Positions 45,676 to 57,244 of a stretch of DNA of 64,000 bases are shown here, one piece after another. Under the pieces are notes generated by a model that was not told where the DNA came from, searched no databases, and saw nothing but the letters and a program-made list of their open reading frames with translations. The translations under genes and the position numbers were made by a program. Numbering within the stretch: position 1 is the stretch's first letter; each line of letters starts with the position of its first letter. This DNA comes from Tragulus kanchil (Eukaryota > Chordata > Mammalia > Artiodactyla > Tragulidae): assembly GCA_022376925.1 (NCBI GenBank), contig JAIOJX010000003.1, positions 34,110,874 to 34,174,873 on the forward strand, in the 5' to 3' direction.

Positions 45676-47029
45676 AAGGGACTCCAAATTAAAACTCAGG
45701 CTCCAGTAACCCTGAATTCAATATAAAGTTGAGTTAATGTAGCTGCATATAATGCATATATCCATGTCAAATCATAGATTCTTAGGAAAGCTTCACAAAG
45801 AAGACAACGAAGCCCCATTTGATTTTTCAGCCTGACCCTTGCCTGATTTTCACTTCATCCTGCATATCCTACAGGCAGCTGTGGGAGAGAAACACTAAGG
45901 ACCTAAAGTAGGAGACCTGAGTTTGAAGCCAGCTCCCATTTGGATTAATTTAGTCAGTGACGCCATCCAAGCCCCTCTCTTCCCTCAGCATCAGGGTCTT
46001 TTCCAATGAGTCGTCTCTTTGCATCAAGTGGCTAAAGTATTGGAACTTCAGTTTATTTTTCAATTTTGGTTTTCAGCAATGTGACTCAAGCTCCTACATA
46101 TCATTCTCTTTCTATTTATCATATTTAGATTTTATTAAGCTTCTTCAATCTGCTGGTTGATATTTTTCATCAATTTTGGAACATTTTTGCAGCTATTAAT
46201 TATTCAATTTTTTTTCTATTCCACTATTTCTCTTTTCTCTTTCTGTGACTTCATCTCTGTATGTATTAGACCATTTGATATTGCTCTAAAAGTTATTGGA
46301 GCCCTTTTCATTTTTTTTCAAACTTTTTCTTCTTTGTACTTAAATTTGGATAATTTCTATTTTCCTATCTTCAGGTTCCTTAGTTTTTCTACTATAATGT
46401 CCAATGTACTGGGGAAGTTTGTGTAGTGGTTTCTTCCATTCACTTATTGTATTTTTTATTCTAGAATTTTCTCTTTTAAATAATATCCATTTCTTTACTG
46501 ATATTCTTCCTATGGACTTTATGAAGTCATTTTCCCTTTAAATAAGTACAGATATTTATTAAACTGTTTAAACATAATTTCCTACTAATTTAGATATTTC
46601 TACCATCTCTGGGTCTGTTTTTTGGGGAGTCTGTTTGTATTTCCTGACTTTTTTCTTCTTATTTTACATCAGATAATTCTGGGGTGGGTTGCTGATACCT
46701 TCTCTGGGGGACCTTCCCAGCCCAGAAATCAAACCACATCTCCTGCATTTGCAGGTGGATTCTTTACCTGTGAGCCATCTGGGAAGTCCAGAAGGGACTC
46801 CAAATTAAAACTCAGGCTCCAGTAACCCTGAATTCAATATAAAGTTGAGTTAATGTAGCTGCATATAATGCATATATCCATGTCAAATCATAGATTCTTA
46901 GGAAAGCTTCACAAAGAAGACAACGAAGCCCCATTTGATTTTTCAGCCTGACCCTTGCCTGATTTTCACTTCATCCTGCATATCCTACAGGCAGCTGTGG
47001 GAGAGAGAAACACTAAGGACCTAAAGTAG

Positions 47030-47255
47030 GAGACCTGAGTTTGAAGCCAGCTCTGAAACTCATTCTTCTGACCTTTGGGTTCTCATTTAAACTTTCAGAG
47101 GCTCACTCTCCTGACCTGTCATGTGGAGACCAAAACTCTCCTAGCCTAGGTTAGCTGGGAAGATGAAATGATTAAAATATTAAATGTTACATGTGCACAA
47201 AGTTTTGTAAGCTGTAGTGTGTGCTAGTCATGGGAAGAATGTTAATAATTATTAT
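47030..47255 (+). mobile_element. MIR element
   Basis: GAGTTTGAAGCCAGCTCTGA, TTCAGAGGCTCACTCTCCTG, GAAGATGAAATGATTAAAATA and CATGTGCACAAAGTTTTG follow the MIR consensus in sense, near full length. The D18 copy is at about 48177-48406. Confidence 0.75.
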
Positions 47256-48138
47256 ATATTGGCATTCATTTATATCTTAGCAAAGCTTTTGATGCAATTT
47301 GGGAGATATTCTGATAAAAGTATATTCTGATAAAATTTGGGAAAGCAACCAACCAGATTTATGTCTTTCAAAGGTGTCCTGAGTGCCTAGCGTGGTAAAT
47401 AAGTAATGATGATAATAAATAAAGCCAGGAATTAAGTATTTATGTATAATACTTTACAACTTCATTTGCTGAAGCATCTTTCATGCCAACTATATCCCCA
47501 AACAGATTACATTCAATAAAGACTTACAGTGATATGCAATAAATACTAGCAGTGAGAGACAGACATTGAGATAAACAGGCAGGGGAAAAGTGCTTTTCAG
47601 CTAAATTCTGAAACAAAATGAAGAAGTTAGGGGTGAAGAGACCCAGGAGAGACGTCACCATAGACTGAAACTATTGGAGGTAAAGTTTTCACAGACAGTT
47701 TTCTTAGTGAGAGGCCTGAGGCACAGAGTACCGAGGCCTAGATCCTCTGCCTGGGTTCTCTCAGTGGAGCATGTCCTCACTGTGGGGAAAGAGAGAGACT
47801 AAGTCCAAGGGAGATGAGTTCCAACTTCATGGGGATTATGAACCAGGGAACACTTTGCTCTGACTTGTGGGGCACAGAGGAGGACTTGATTTTGGTATTC
47901 TGTTCCCTCTACTCTTAAGAAATGCATTGCAAAATCATCTCCAAAAGTCAGCTGGAAATCTGAATTGCAGTCTAGTCTGAGGATTTCCAAGTTAGCTCAG
48001 AATACACTAATTTCTGAATCCTTCCATAAATTTGCCTTTTTTAATATGTCAATCTGCCTTTTTTGTAGGCATGTGGAGAACATGAGCCTTCCGTTTTGGG
48101 GCGTGTGTTTGTGTATGTTTTAAGGAGGAATTTATCGC
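47256..48138. other. single-copy type sequence, no gene seen
   Basis: Non-repetitive. The 63-codon minus frame at 47799-47990 is unassigned. Repeated at about 48407-49290. Confidence 0.4.
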
Positions 48139-49290
48139 TACAGGCAGCTGTGGGAGAGAAACACTAAGGACCTAAAGTAGGAGACCTGAGTTTGAAGCCA
48201 GCTCTGAAACTCATTCTTCTGACCTTTGGGTTCTCATTTAAACTTTCAGAGGCTCACTCTCCTGACCTGTCATGTGGAGACCAAAACTCTCCTAGCCTAG
48301 GTTAGCTGGGAAGATGAAATGATTAAAATATTAAATGTTACATGTGCACAAAGTTTTGTAAGCTGTAGTGTGTGCTAGTCATGGGAAGAATGTTAATAAT
48401 TATTATATATTGGCATTCATTTATATCTTAGCAAAGCTTTTGATGCAATTTGGGAGATATTCTGATAAAAGTATATTCTGATAAAATTTGGGAAAGCAAC
48501 CAACCAGATTTATGTCTTTCAAAGGTGTCCTGAGTGCCTAGCGTGGTAAATAAGTAATGATGATAATAAATAAAGCCAGGAATTAAGTATTTATGTATAA
48601 TACTTTACAACTTCATTTGCTGAAGCATCTTTCATGCCAACTATATCCCCAAACAGATTACATTCAATAAAGACTTACAGTGATATGCAATAAATACTAG
48701 CAGTGAGAGACAGACATTGAGATAAACAGGCAGGGGAAAAGTGCTTTTCAGCTAAATTCTGAAACAAAATGAAGAAGTTAGGGGTGAAGAGACCCAGGAG
48801 AGACGTCACCATAGACTGAAACTATTGGAGGTAAAGTTTTCACAGACAGTTTTCTTAGTGAGAGGCCTGAGGCACAGAGTACCGAGGCCTAGATCCTCTG
48901 CCTGGGTTCTCTCAGTGGAGCATGTCCTCACTGTGGGGAAAGAGAGAGACTAAGTCCAAGGGAGATGAGTTCCAACTTCATGGGGATTATGAACCAGGGA
49001 ACACTTTGCTCTGACTTGTGGGGCACAGAGGAGGACTTGATTTTGGTATTCTGTTCCCTCTACTCTTAAGAAATGCATTGCAAAATCATCTCCAAAAGTC
49101 AGCTGGAAATCTGAATTGCAGTCTAGTCTGAGGATTTCCAAGTTAGCTCAGAATACACTAATTTCTGAATCCTTCCATAAATTTGCCTTTTTTAATATGT
49201 CAATCTGCCTTTTTTGTAGGCATGTGGAGAACATGAGCCTTCGACACTGTATTATGGGTGTGCGTGTGTTTGTGTATGTTTTAAGGAGGG

Positions 49291-49574
49291 AATGGTAACA
49301 TAAAGGCAAGAGATAGAGAAGAGGAAAAGGTTACTAATAAGGTCTAATTTAAGACTAATTTATTCTACTCTTAACATTTTTATTACTCTCAGTTTGTTTC
49401 ACCTAGAAAAGGATGATATTGATCTCTGTTCCTAGGATTGTGTGATGATAAATAAGACAATGGAGAACCTTGGTACTATAATTGTTAAGGTTCTTCGTAA
49501 ACATTAGTCCTCATCTTCATTAGCCTGAATGTGCTATTGCCATGGAACCCAGAAAGCATCAGAAAGTGCTGTAT
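49291..49574. other. single-copy sequence, nothing recognised
   Basis: AT-rich; no gene or repeat seen. Confidence 0.4.
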
Positions 49575-49590
49575 CTTCTTTCTCTTTTTA

Positions 49591-49920
49591 TTATTTATTT
49601 ATTTATTTTTAAAAAGATTTATTTATCTATGGGGGGTGGGGTGGGGAGGGAGGGGAGTGGGTGGGCCACTTCTATTGGTCTTTCATTTGTCTATATTCAT
49701 CCATCTTTGTTCTTTGGCCCGTGTGGGCCTCCCATTGCGGTGGCCTCTGTAGCTGCAGAGCACCGGTTGTGGGCGCATGTGCCCCAGAGCTCCGACTCGG
49801 TAATTGGACACATGGGTCCAGCCGCTCCGCGGCATGTGGAATCTTCCCAGGCCAGGGATCGAACCGGTGCCCCTTGCACTGCAAGGCGGTGCCCTTACCC
49901 ACTGGACCACCAAGGAAGCC
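49591..49920 (-). mobile_element. tailed CHR-type SINE, full length
   Basis: Antisense, with TTATTTATTTATTTTTAAAAAG, GGGGTGGGGAGGGAGGGG, GGGCCACTTCTATTGGTC and head complement. The 16-bp target-site duplication CTTCTTTCTCTTTTTA is at 49575-49590 and 49921-49936. All frames of 60-131 codons here are SINE readings. Confidence 0.95.
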
Positions 49921-50192
49921 CTTCTTTCTCTTTTTAGGCAGCAATTATTTAGGATGTTTAACTTTTGTAAAATACTTGCTGTTAGAGACACAATCACATG
50001 ACAGAAAATTCTTAGGGTAGCCAACTCAAAATTTCTTATATTTTGACTTTAAAATGCATTCTATGCATTTTTTAAGCACCCTTATGCTCTAGGCTAGTAC
50101 TAAAATGAATATATTTGTGTCCTGACTGAGACTGGGGGAAGGTAAGAGTGGGGACAGGTAAGAAGGCTCAAAGGTTAAGAAAAGGTGGCTTG

Positions 50193-50531
50193 GGCTTCCC
50201 CTGGTGGTCCAGTGGGTAAGGACACCGCCTTGCAGTGCAAGGGGCGCCGGTTCGAGCCCTGGCCTGGGAAGATCCCACGTGCCGCGGAGCGGCTGAACTG
50301 ATGTGTCCAATCACCGAGCCAGAGCTCTGGAGCGCATGCACCCAGAGCCAGTGCTCTGCAGCGACAGACACCACCGTGATGGGAGGCCCACGGGAGCCAA
50401 GGAGTGAAGACGAATGAAAATAGAGAAATGAAAGACCAATAGAAGTGGCCCGCCCACTCCCCTCCCTCCCCAACCCGACCCCCGCCCAAAGTAAAAATAA
50501 ATAAATAAATCTAAAAAAAAAAAAAGAAAAA
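50193..50531 (+). mobile_element. tailed CHR-type SINE, full length and young
   Basis: Sense reference copy for the family: GGCTTCCCCTGGTGGTCC head, CGGTTCGAGCCCTGG box B, CpG-rich body, GATGGGAGGCCCACGGGAGCC, ACCAATAGAAGTGGCCCGCC, CTCCCCTCCCTCCCCAACC, then AAATAAATAAATAAAT and A-run. The 16-bp target-site duplication AAGAAAAGGTGGCTTG is at 50177-50192 and 50532-50547. Confidence 0.96.
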
Positions 50532-50547
50532 AAGAAAAGGTGGCTTG

Positions 50548-51084
50548 TATGAGAAACTTGATTTTAGACCATCTAGAGTATATAAGTAAGAGTTACTGTA
50601 TTTTCTATTCATAAAGTGTTTCTGTGTGATTTGTTTGGTTTAAAGACCAATAATGCCCTCCAATGGGGCGAGATGACTTTGCAAACCTATCTGAAACTCT
50701 ATTACATCACTTTATATTCAGAGCAGTAGATATAGTTCAATATCTACAGGATACCTTTGGCTTCCTGGACACACATTGATAGCTTTAAGAAGGGGCATGA
50801 AAGTGTCTTGTGTGATGTAAAATGGCCTCAGAATGAGCTGTTTATTTTGGAAGAGCATATATAGAGTAAAAAAAAATAATAATAAAAAATATATATACAT
50901 ATATATATATATGTATATATATATAAACTTTATTTGGAAGCATTGATAGAAAGAGACTGTACATAAATGAATGAAGAGATTAGTACCAAGTAGCTACAAT
51001 CACAGATTAGTTTCACAGCAGTTCTGGATATGACCAATGAAAAAGATGAAGAATGAAGAGAACTATTCAAGTCAGTCAAACAGC
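50548..51084. other. single-copy sequence with a (TA)n run
   Basis: No gene seen. A TATATA-rich microsatellite lies at about 50885-50926. Confidence 0.45.
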
Positions 51085-51195
51085 TATGAGGGGTTCACTC
51101 CTTGAGGGCAGGGGTGCTGTTTGGTTGTGCGTAATATATTCTCAGTGCCTAGAATGTGGCGGGCACACAGTAGGTTCTCACTGTGAAGAAATGAA
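51085..51195 (+). mobile_element. L2-type 3' end
   Basis: CTTGAGGGCAGGGGTGCTGT, CTCAGTGCCTAGAATGTGGC and GGCACACAGTAGGTTCTCAC are the well-known L2 3' tail pattern. Confidence 0.75.
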
Positions 51196-52014
51196 TATAC
51201 ATATATGTATATCATATATTAAGGAGAGAATGACTTGACTTTTTTTTTTTTTAGGGAGATTCTAGATTACTTGACCCCCATGGCAGAGGTTATCTTTTAT
51301 AATATTTCCTCTATTTTTGGGTACGTATTTCTATCCGAGGTGTTCTTTTATGGGCTAATAGGTGTAGGAGAAATACCTCTAGGGACACAAAGATCTGAAG
51401 CTGTTACATTAAAAAGGTTTTCCAGGCAGGCAAGATATGGCCTGGAGTCTGCTCCTGGTTACAACTTTAATCATTTTATACCAGCTGACTGTGGAAATTT
51501 ATGTGAATGATGAAGGAAATACTTTAATCAGGACTTCATCATGTTACTTTCACAACTTTGGAGTTCTGAATTAAACTAAGAGCGTGGAAGATTGTCTGCA
51601 GCTTCAGTGACCCCAATTCTAGTAAATCCATGAGGTGATATATTACTCCCTGGAATGAAAGACAGGAATTCAGGCAAGGAATTAGGAATGGCAGAGATCT
51701 GCGAGTTGATGGGTTCAGGTTCCAGAAAATTCAGTTCTAATAGCTATTGAGAGTTTGAATTAAGTTTTGGAAAAGAGGAAGGCTAGCAGGGGTCATGAGA
51801 TCAATGGTAATTGATGAGTAGAGTGGCACCATGTATTTGGAGCCCAGGAGATCAAGCTGACTTCAGAAGTCTGAAGTCTTGGACACAAAAGGAATCTAAA
51901 GCTACAATAGTCATGAAGTCAATCAAGGTGAGAAGGAATGGGTAGGAAAGGCGATGAAGAGAGGTAAGGGACTGGGCTGAATTAGAATGGCCAAAAGAAA
52001 AAGTGCTTCTCTCA
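51196..52014. other. single-copy sequence, no gene seen
   Basis: Non-repetitive and not duplicated. The 91-codon frame at 51235-51510 begins in a T-run and is unassigned. Confidence 0.4.
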
Positions 52015-52135
52015 GAAAATAGGCCAATTCATGTTGATGTATGGCAAAATCCATTACAGGATTGTAAAGTAATTATCCTCCAATTAAAGTAAATGAATTA
52101 ATTTTAAAACTAAAAAATAAAATATTTTCAATTAT
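52015..52135 (+). mobile_element. ruminant L1 3' end
   Basis: CATGTTGATGTATGGCAAAATCC, AGGATTGTAAAGTAATTATCC and CTCCAATTAAAGTAAATGAATT form the L1 3' terminus in sense. Confidence 0.85.
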
Positions 52136-52724
52136 TAAAAAATAATAAGCTTAACCCAGGTTTTAAATAGTATTAGTCACAAAATTATATACTAATAGGC
52201 TAATTCATTATGCATATGAAATAAAAACATAATGATGAAACTATAACTGTAAAGTTTTTGATATCACCAAAAGAACTTGAGCCCCTATCTGTTGCTTAAT
52301 GATGGGGAGATACTTAACATTTCTGAACTGTACCTTAAAAATAAAATTAACTGTACCTTCAAAAAAAAACCAGGACTTGTCTAATTACTCTTACAAAGGA
52401 ATGATTGGCGTTGAAGATGCTTCTCATCTTGTCAGGTATAGGAACTTGTTCCCCAGCACTACAAGGGCACACAGGTGGAAATAGGTCCTTCCTGCAGGGA
52501 CTTGTGTGAAGCCAGGGTATGCATAGGAGAGCAAGAAGTCAAGGAATGCTCTTTTGTTTTCCTGTGAGCAGATCAGCACATTTCTCAGCTCAGAGGAGCC
52601 ACGGAGAGAAGGGGCTCAGAAAGGCATTTCTCTGAACAGGAAGACAACTCTGGGATATTGTTCTAGGAGAACTGTGTTTCTTACAAACAAACACAGGGAT
52701 CTTTTGAATCGAGATTACTACTTG

Positions 52725-52940
52725 ACTGACACTAGGTATAAACAGATAACTAATAAGACCCTACTGTATCATACAGAGATCTCTACTCAGAGCTCTGTGC
52801 TGACCTAAATGGGAAGGAAATCCAAAAATGAGGGGGTATATGTATCTGTGTAGCTAATTCACTTTGCTGTACTTCAGAAACTAACACAACATTGTAAAGA
52901 AACTGTACTCCAACAAAAATTAACTTAAAAAAATGAATAA
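52725..52940 (+). mobile_element. ruminant L1 3' end
   Basis: GATAACTAATAAGACCCTACTG, GGGAAGGAAATCCAAAAATG, AATTCACTTTGCTGTACTTC and ACACAACATTGTAAAG show the L1 3' UTR in sense. The D19 copy is at about 53871-54086. Confidence 0.85.
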
Positions 52941-53424
52941 AAGAAGAGAAACTCAATCGATTCCTCTCAGTCTATAGAAAACAAATACATGCAGGACAGG
53001 TATCCCGAGTGAGATATCTGCAAGGAGTGGACAAAAGTCATTGTTGGTTTTAACGATCCCATCCAAAGAATCTAAATGAGGGTGGCATCTCTCTTAACTC
53101 CCTGGAGAGCACTGCACATGTTCCTATGTGGTTAGGCCGGCCACCCCAAGTAGCCCAGCGGTGAAGCTGCTTTTCTGGCGATGTCTGTCATGTCTGATCC
53201 ATAACCTCCATCATGGCTGTTTTTTTTTTTTTAAATCTCTTATGATAGCACAGCACATTTGAGTATGCTTAAAGTATTCAAGTGGCGCTACCGGCTATAA
53301 TTAAGTTCTTTCAGCCTTTCCATTACAAATTCTTCTTTCCAGGGTTTAATATCTCAGAGACTTCTAATCCCACTGGACCAAGCTCAGTATAGAAATTGTC
53401 AGCAGGAATGCAAATTTTCTGCTC
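52941..53424. other. single-copy type sequence, possibly conserved non-coding
   Basis: About 480 bases without repeats, holding AGTGGCGCTACCGGC and TATAATTAAG motifs; present in full or part three times through D19 and D20. Conservation cannot be judged here. Confidence 0.35.
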
Positions 53425-54579
53425 GAGCCCCTATCTGTTGCTTAATGATGGGGAGATACTTAACATTTCTGAACTGTACCTTAAAAATAAAATTAACTGT
53501 ACCTTCAAAAAAAAACCAGGACTTGTCTAATTACTCTTACAAAGGAATGATTGGCGTTGAAGATGCTTCTCATCTTGTCAGGTATAGGAACTTGTTCCCC
53601 AGCACTACAAGGGCACACAGGTGGAAATAGGTCCTTCCTGCAGGGACTTGTGTGAAGCCAGGGTATGCATAGGAGAGCAAGAAGTCAAGGAATGCTCTTT
53701 TGTTTTCCTGTGAGCAGATCAGCACATTTCTCAGCTCAGAGGAGCCACGGAGAGAAGGGGCTCAGAAAGGCATTTCTCTGAACAGGAAGACAACTCTGGG
53801 ATATTGTTCTAGGAGAACTGTGTTTCTTACAAACAAACACAGGGATCTTTTGAATCGAGATTACTACTTGACTGACACTAGGTATAAACAGATAACTAAT
53901 AAGACCCTACTGTATCATACAGAGATCTCTACTCAGAGCTCTGTGCTGACCTAAATGGGAAGGAAATCCAAAAATGAGGGGGTATATGTATCTGTGTAGC
54001 TAATTCACTTTGCTGTACTTCAGAAACTAACACAACATTGTAAAGAAACTGTACTCCAACAAAAATTAACTTAAAAAAATGAATAAAAGAAGAGAAACTC
54101 AATCGATTCCTCTCAGTCTATAGAAAACAAATACATGCAGGACAGGTATCCCGAGTGAGATATCTGCAAGGAGTGGACAAAAGTCATTGTTGGTTTTAAC
54201 GATCCCATCCAAAGAATCTAAATGAGGGTGGCATCTCTCTTAACTCCCTGGAGAGCACTGCACATGTTCCTATGTGGTTAGGCCGGCCACCCCAAGTAGC
54301 CCAGCGGTGAAGCTGCTTTTCTGGCGATGTCTGTCATGTCTGATCCATAACCTCCATCATGGCTGTTTTTTTTTTTTTTTTTTAATCTCTTATGATAGCA
54401 CAGCACATTTGAGTATGCTTAAAGTATTCAAGTGGCGCTACCGGCTATAATTAAGTTCTTTCAGCCTTTCCATTACAAATTCTTCTTTCCAGGGTTTAAT
54501 ATCTCAGAGACTTCTAATCCCACTGGACCAAGCTCAGTATAGAAATTGTCAGCAGGAATGCAAATTTTTCTGCTCACCC

Positions 54580-55077
54580 CGAAATATTTCCAATTAGACA
54601 AATGTGTTTTTTTCCCCCTTTCTCATTACAGCAAAGGTATAAGGTTTCAGGCTCTTTTGAAAGGCCAAAAGAAAAAAGTAACCTAAGCATAAAATCAGAA
54701 AGAAATATACAAGAATGCAAAATTTGTCTCATTTGGGAGGGGTGTGTGTGTGGAGAAATATAGAATAGTTCCAGTATCAAAAATTTTTTGCCTTCTGTTT
54801 TTAAAATCAAACTCAAGATTTAGCTGTGAAATAAATGGAAAGCATATTGTTTGTGGTGTTGGACTTTTTTTTTTTGAAGTGCAATGTTTTTTAAGTCTGT
54901 GAAAATTTAAAATGATTGATTTGAAAGATACTGATTATTTCTAATTGGTTGATCTGAATATATTCATCTGATGTAATCTACAATTGAAGTGTTTCTTTTC
55001 CTTTCTACTCTGTCTTAAAGTTAATTGATTAGAAATCATTTGTGGCATGTAACAAAGCCACTAATGCAAAATTTTTG
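54580..55077. other. single-copy type sequence, no gene seen
   Basis: AT-rich. The 80-codon minus frame (54574-54816) is unassigned. Repeated at about 55780-56278. Confidence 0.4.
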
Positions 55078-55400
55078 TATTTTTGGGGGGCAAAAACTAT
55101 ACAAAATTTACCATCTTAAGCATTTGTAAATGTACAGTTCAGTAGTGTTAAGTATATTCACATTCTTGTACAACTAATCTCCAAAACTTTTCATCGTGTA
55201 AAACCAAAGTTTAATGCCCATTAAACACCTTTCCATTTCCCCTTCCCCTCAGCCTCTGGCAACCACCATTCTACTTTCTGTTTCTATGAATTTGCCTGCT
55301 CCTCGATACCTTACATAAATGGAATCATGTAGTGTTCATCTTGGGACAATCTGTAACTCGCATGTTTCAATAGCATAAAAGACGATAAGGTCATGCATGT
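55078..55400 (-). mobile_element. old L1M 3' region fragment
   Basis: AAATTTACCATCTTAAGCATT, GTACAGTTCAGTAGTGTTAAG, CCTCTGGCAACCACCATTC and ATAAATGGAATCATGTAGTG are the classic antisense L1M 3' sequence. The D20 copy continues to about 56625. Confidence 0.85.
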
Positions 55401-56278
55401 TTTAACGATCCCATCCAAAGAATCTAAATGAGGTGGCATCTCTCTTAACTCCTGGAGAGCACTGCACATGTTCCTATGTGGTTAGGCGCCACCACAAGTA
55501 GCCCAGCGGTGAAGCTGCTTTTCTGGCGATGTCTGTCATGTCTGATCCATAACCTCCATCATGGCTGTTTTTTTTTTTTTTTTTAAATCTCTTATGATAG
55601 CACAGCACATTTGAGTATGCTTAAAGTATTCAAGTGGCGCTACCGGCTATAATTAAGTTCTTTCAGCCTTTCCATTACAAATTCTTCTTTCCAGGGTTTA
55701 ATATCTCAGAGACTTCTAATCCCACTGGACCAAGCTCAGTATAGAAATTGTCAGCAGGAATGCAAATTTTTCTGCTCACCCCGAAATATTTCCAATTAGA
55801 CAAATGTGTTTTTTTCCCCCTTTCTCATTACAGCAAAGGTATAAGGTTTCAGGCTCTTTTGAAAGGCCAAAAGAAAAAAGTAACCTAAGCATAAAATCAG
55901 AAAGAAATATACAAGAATGCAAAATTTGTCTCATTTGGGAGGGGTGTGTGTGTGGAGAAATATAGAATAGTTCCAGTATCAAAAATTTTTTGCCTTCTGT
56001 TTTTAAAATCAAACTCAAGATTTAGCTGTGAAATAAATGGAAAGCATATTGTTTGTGGTGTTGGACTTTTTTTTTTTGAAGTGCAATGTTTTTTAAGTCT
56101 GTGAAAATTTAAAATGATTGATTTGAAAGATACTGATTATTTCTAATTGGTTGATCTGAATATATTCATCTGATGTAATCTACAATTGAAGTGTTTCTTT
56201 TCCTTTCTACTCTGTCTTAAAGTTAATTGATTAGAAATCATTTGTGGCATGTAACAAAGCCACTAATGCAAAATTTTT

Positions 56279-56625
56279 GTATTTTTGGGGGGCAAAAACT
56301 ATACAAAATTTACCATCTTAAGCATTTGTAAATGTACAGTTCAGTAGTGTTAAGTATATTCACATTCTTGTACAACTAATCTCCAAAACTTTTCATCGTG
56401 TAAAACCAAAGTTTAATGCCCATTAAACACCTTTCCATTTCCCCTTCCCCTCAGCCTCTGGCAACCACCATTCTACTTTCTGTTTCTATGAATTTGCCTG
56501 CTCCTCGATACCTTACATAAATGGAATCATGTAGTGTTCATCTTGGGACAATCTGTAACTCGCATGTTTCAATAGCATAAAAGACGATAAGGTCATGCAT
56601 GTTTTAACATGTATCAGAACTTTTG
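56279..56625 (-). mobile_element. old L1M fragment (D20 second copy)
   Basis: Same fragment as at 55078, continuing through TTTTAACATGTATCAGAAC, which is L1M sequence missing at the end of copy 1. Confidence 0.85.
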
Positions 56626-56831
56626 TAAGACTGTGCGATGCGAAAGTTATGAAAATTTGACTTTTGAATGTTATTCGGTTTTGTCTTTATTCTGTTTTTA
56701 AATTTATTTATTAATCCAAAGTCCCAATTTCTTAATTGGAAGACTTTCCTATGTCTTCAAATTGGTTCATACTTTTCATAAAATTTCTCATTAGGGGCTT
56801 TTAACTCTCTAGCTTGAAGCTACAGTCCTTT

Positions 56832-57012
56832 TAAAAATTTTTTTATTTATTTAGTTTCGATTGAGGTGGGTCTTCATTGCTTCATGGACTTTTCTGTAGT
56901 TGTAGTGAGTAGGGCTAGTCTCTAGTTGTGATTCTTGGGCTTCTCTCTGTGGTGGCTTCTTTTATTGGGGAGGATGGGCTCCAGGGAAGGTGGAGTTCAG
57001 TAGTTGCAGCAT
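56832..57012 (-). mobile_element. CHR-2 SINE, interrupted
   Basis: Antisense CHR body (TTTATTTATTTAGTTTCG, GGGTCTTCATTGCTTCATGG, GTAGTTGTAGTGAGTAGGG, GGGCTCCAGGGAAGG, TTCAGTAGTTGCAGC). It stops where a Bov-tA element begins, so its head half is missing. Confidence 0.8.
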
Positions 57013-57207
57013 ATGTGCATGCTTAGTTACATCTGTTTCTTTGCAACCCCATGGACAGTAGCCCACCAGGATCCTTTGTCTGTGGGATTCTCCATGCAAG
57101 ACTACTGGAGTGGGTTGCCGTTTTTTTCTCCAAGGGATCTTCCCAACCTAGGAATTGAACCTGGGTCTCCTGCATTGGCAGGCAGATTCTTTACCCCTGA
57201 GTCACCT
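57013..57207 (-). mobile_element. Bov-tA type SINE
   Basis: CATGCTTAGTTACATCTG, CCCCATGGACAGTAGCCC, GACTACTGGAGTGGGTTGCC, GGAATTGAACCTGGGTCTCC, TTCTTTACCCCTGAGTCACC. The 120-codon frame at 57004-57366 is a reading of this and the next element. Confidence 0.9.
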
Positions 57208-57244
57208 CAATTATTTGCTTATATGGTAAAAATACACCTGGAAG

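Larger units (their letters stand above)
44806..47053 (+). repeat. tandem duplication D17 (about 1.12 kb unit)
   Basis: Copies at 44806-45936 and 45954-47053. Within 30 bases of its start copy 2 lacks about 32 bases of the BovB part (CCCCTCTCTTCCCTCAGC). Copy 1 has GGGAGAGAAAC where copy 2 has GGGAGAGAGAAAC near the right end. It shares three-fold segments with D16 and D18. Confidence 0.95.
46986..49290 (+). repeat. tandem duplication D18 (1,151-base unit)
   Basis: Copies at 46986-48130 and 48139-49290. The right end of copy 1 is scrambled (GCCTTCCGTTTTGGGGCGTG against GCCTTCGACACTGTATTATG in copy 2). Most of the rest looks identical. Confidence 0.95.
52279..54573 (+). repeat. tandem duplication D19 (1,146-base unit)
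   Basis: Copies at 52279-53424 and 53425-54573 abut exactly (TTTTCTGCTC then GAGCCCC). Differences: an extended T-run after GGCTG in copy 2 and TTTTCTGCTC against TTTTTCTGCTC at the end of copy 1. Confidence 0.95.
54194..56605 (+). repeat. tandem duplication D20 (about 1.20 kb unit)
   Basis: Copies at 54194-55400 and 55401-56605. The first 120 bases of copy 2 carry about six single-base deletions or changes (AATGAGGTGGC, AACTCCTGG, TAGGCGCCACCACAAG against AATGAGGGTGGC, AACTCCCTGG, TAGGCCGGCCACCCCAAG). The rest is nearly identical. The cleanest example of junction-limited errors. Confidence 0.96.
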
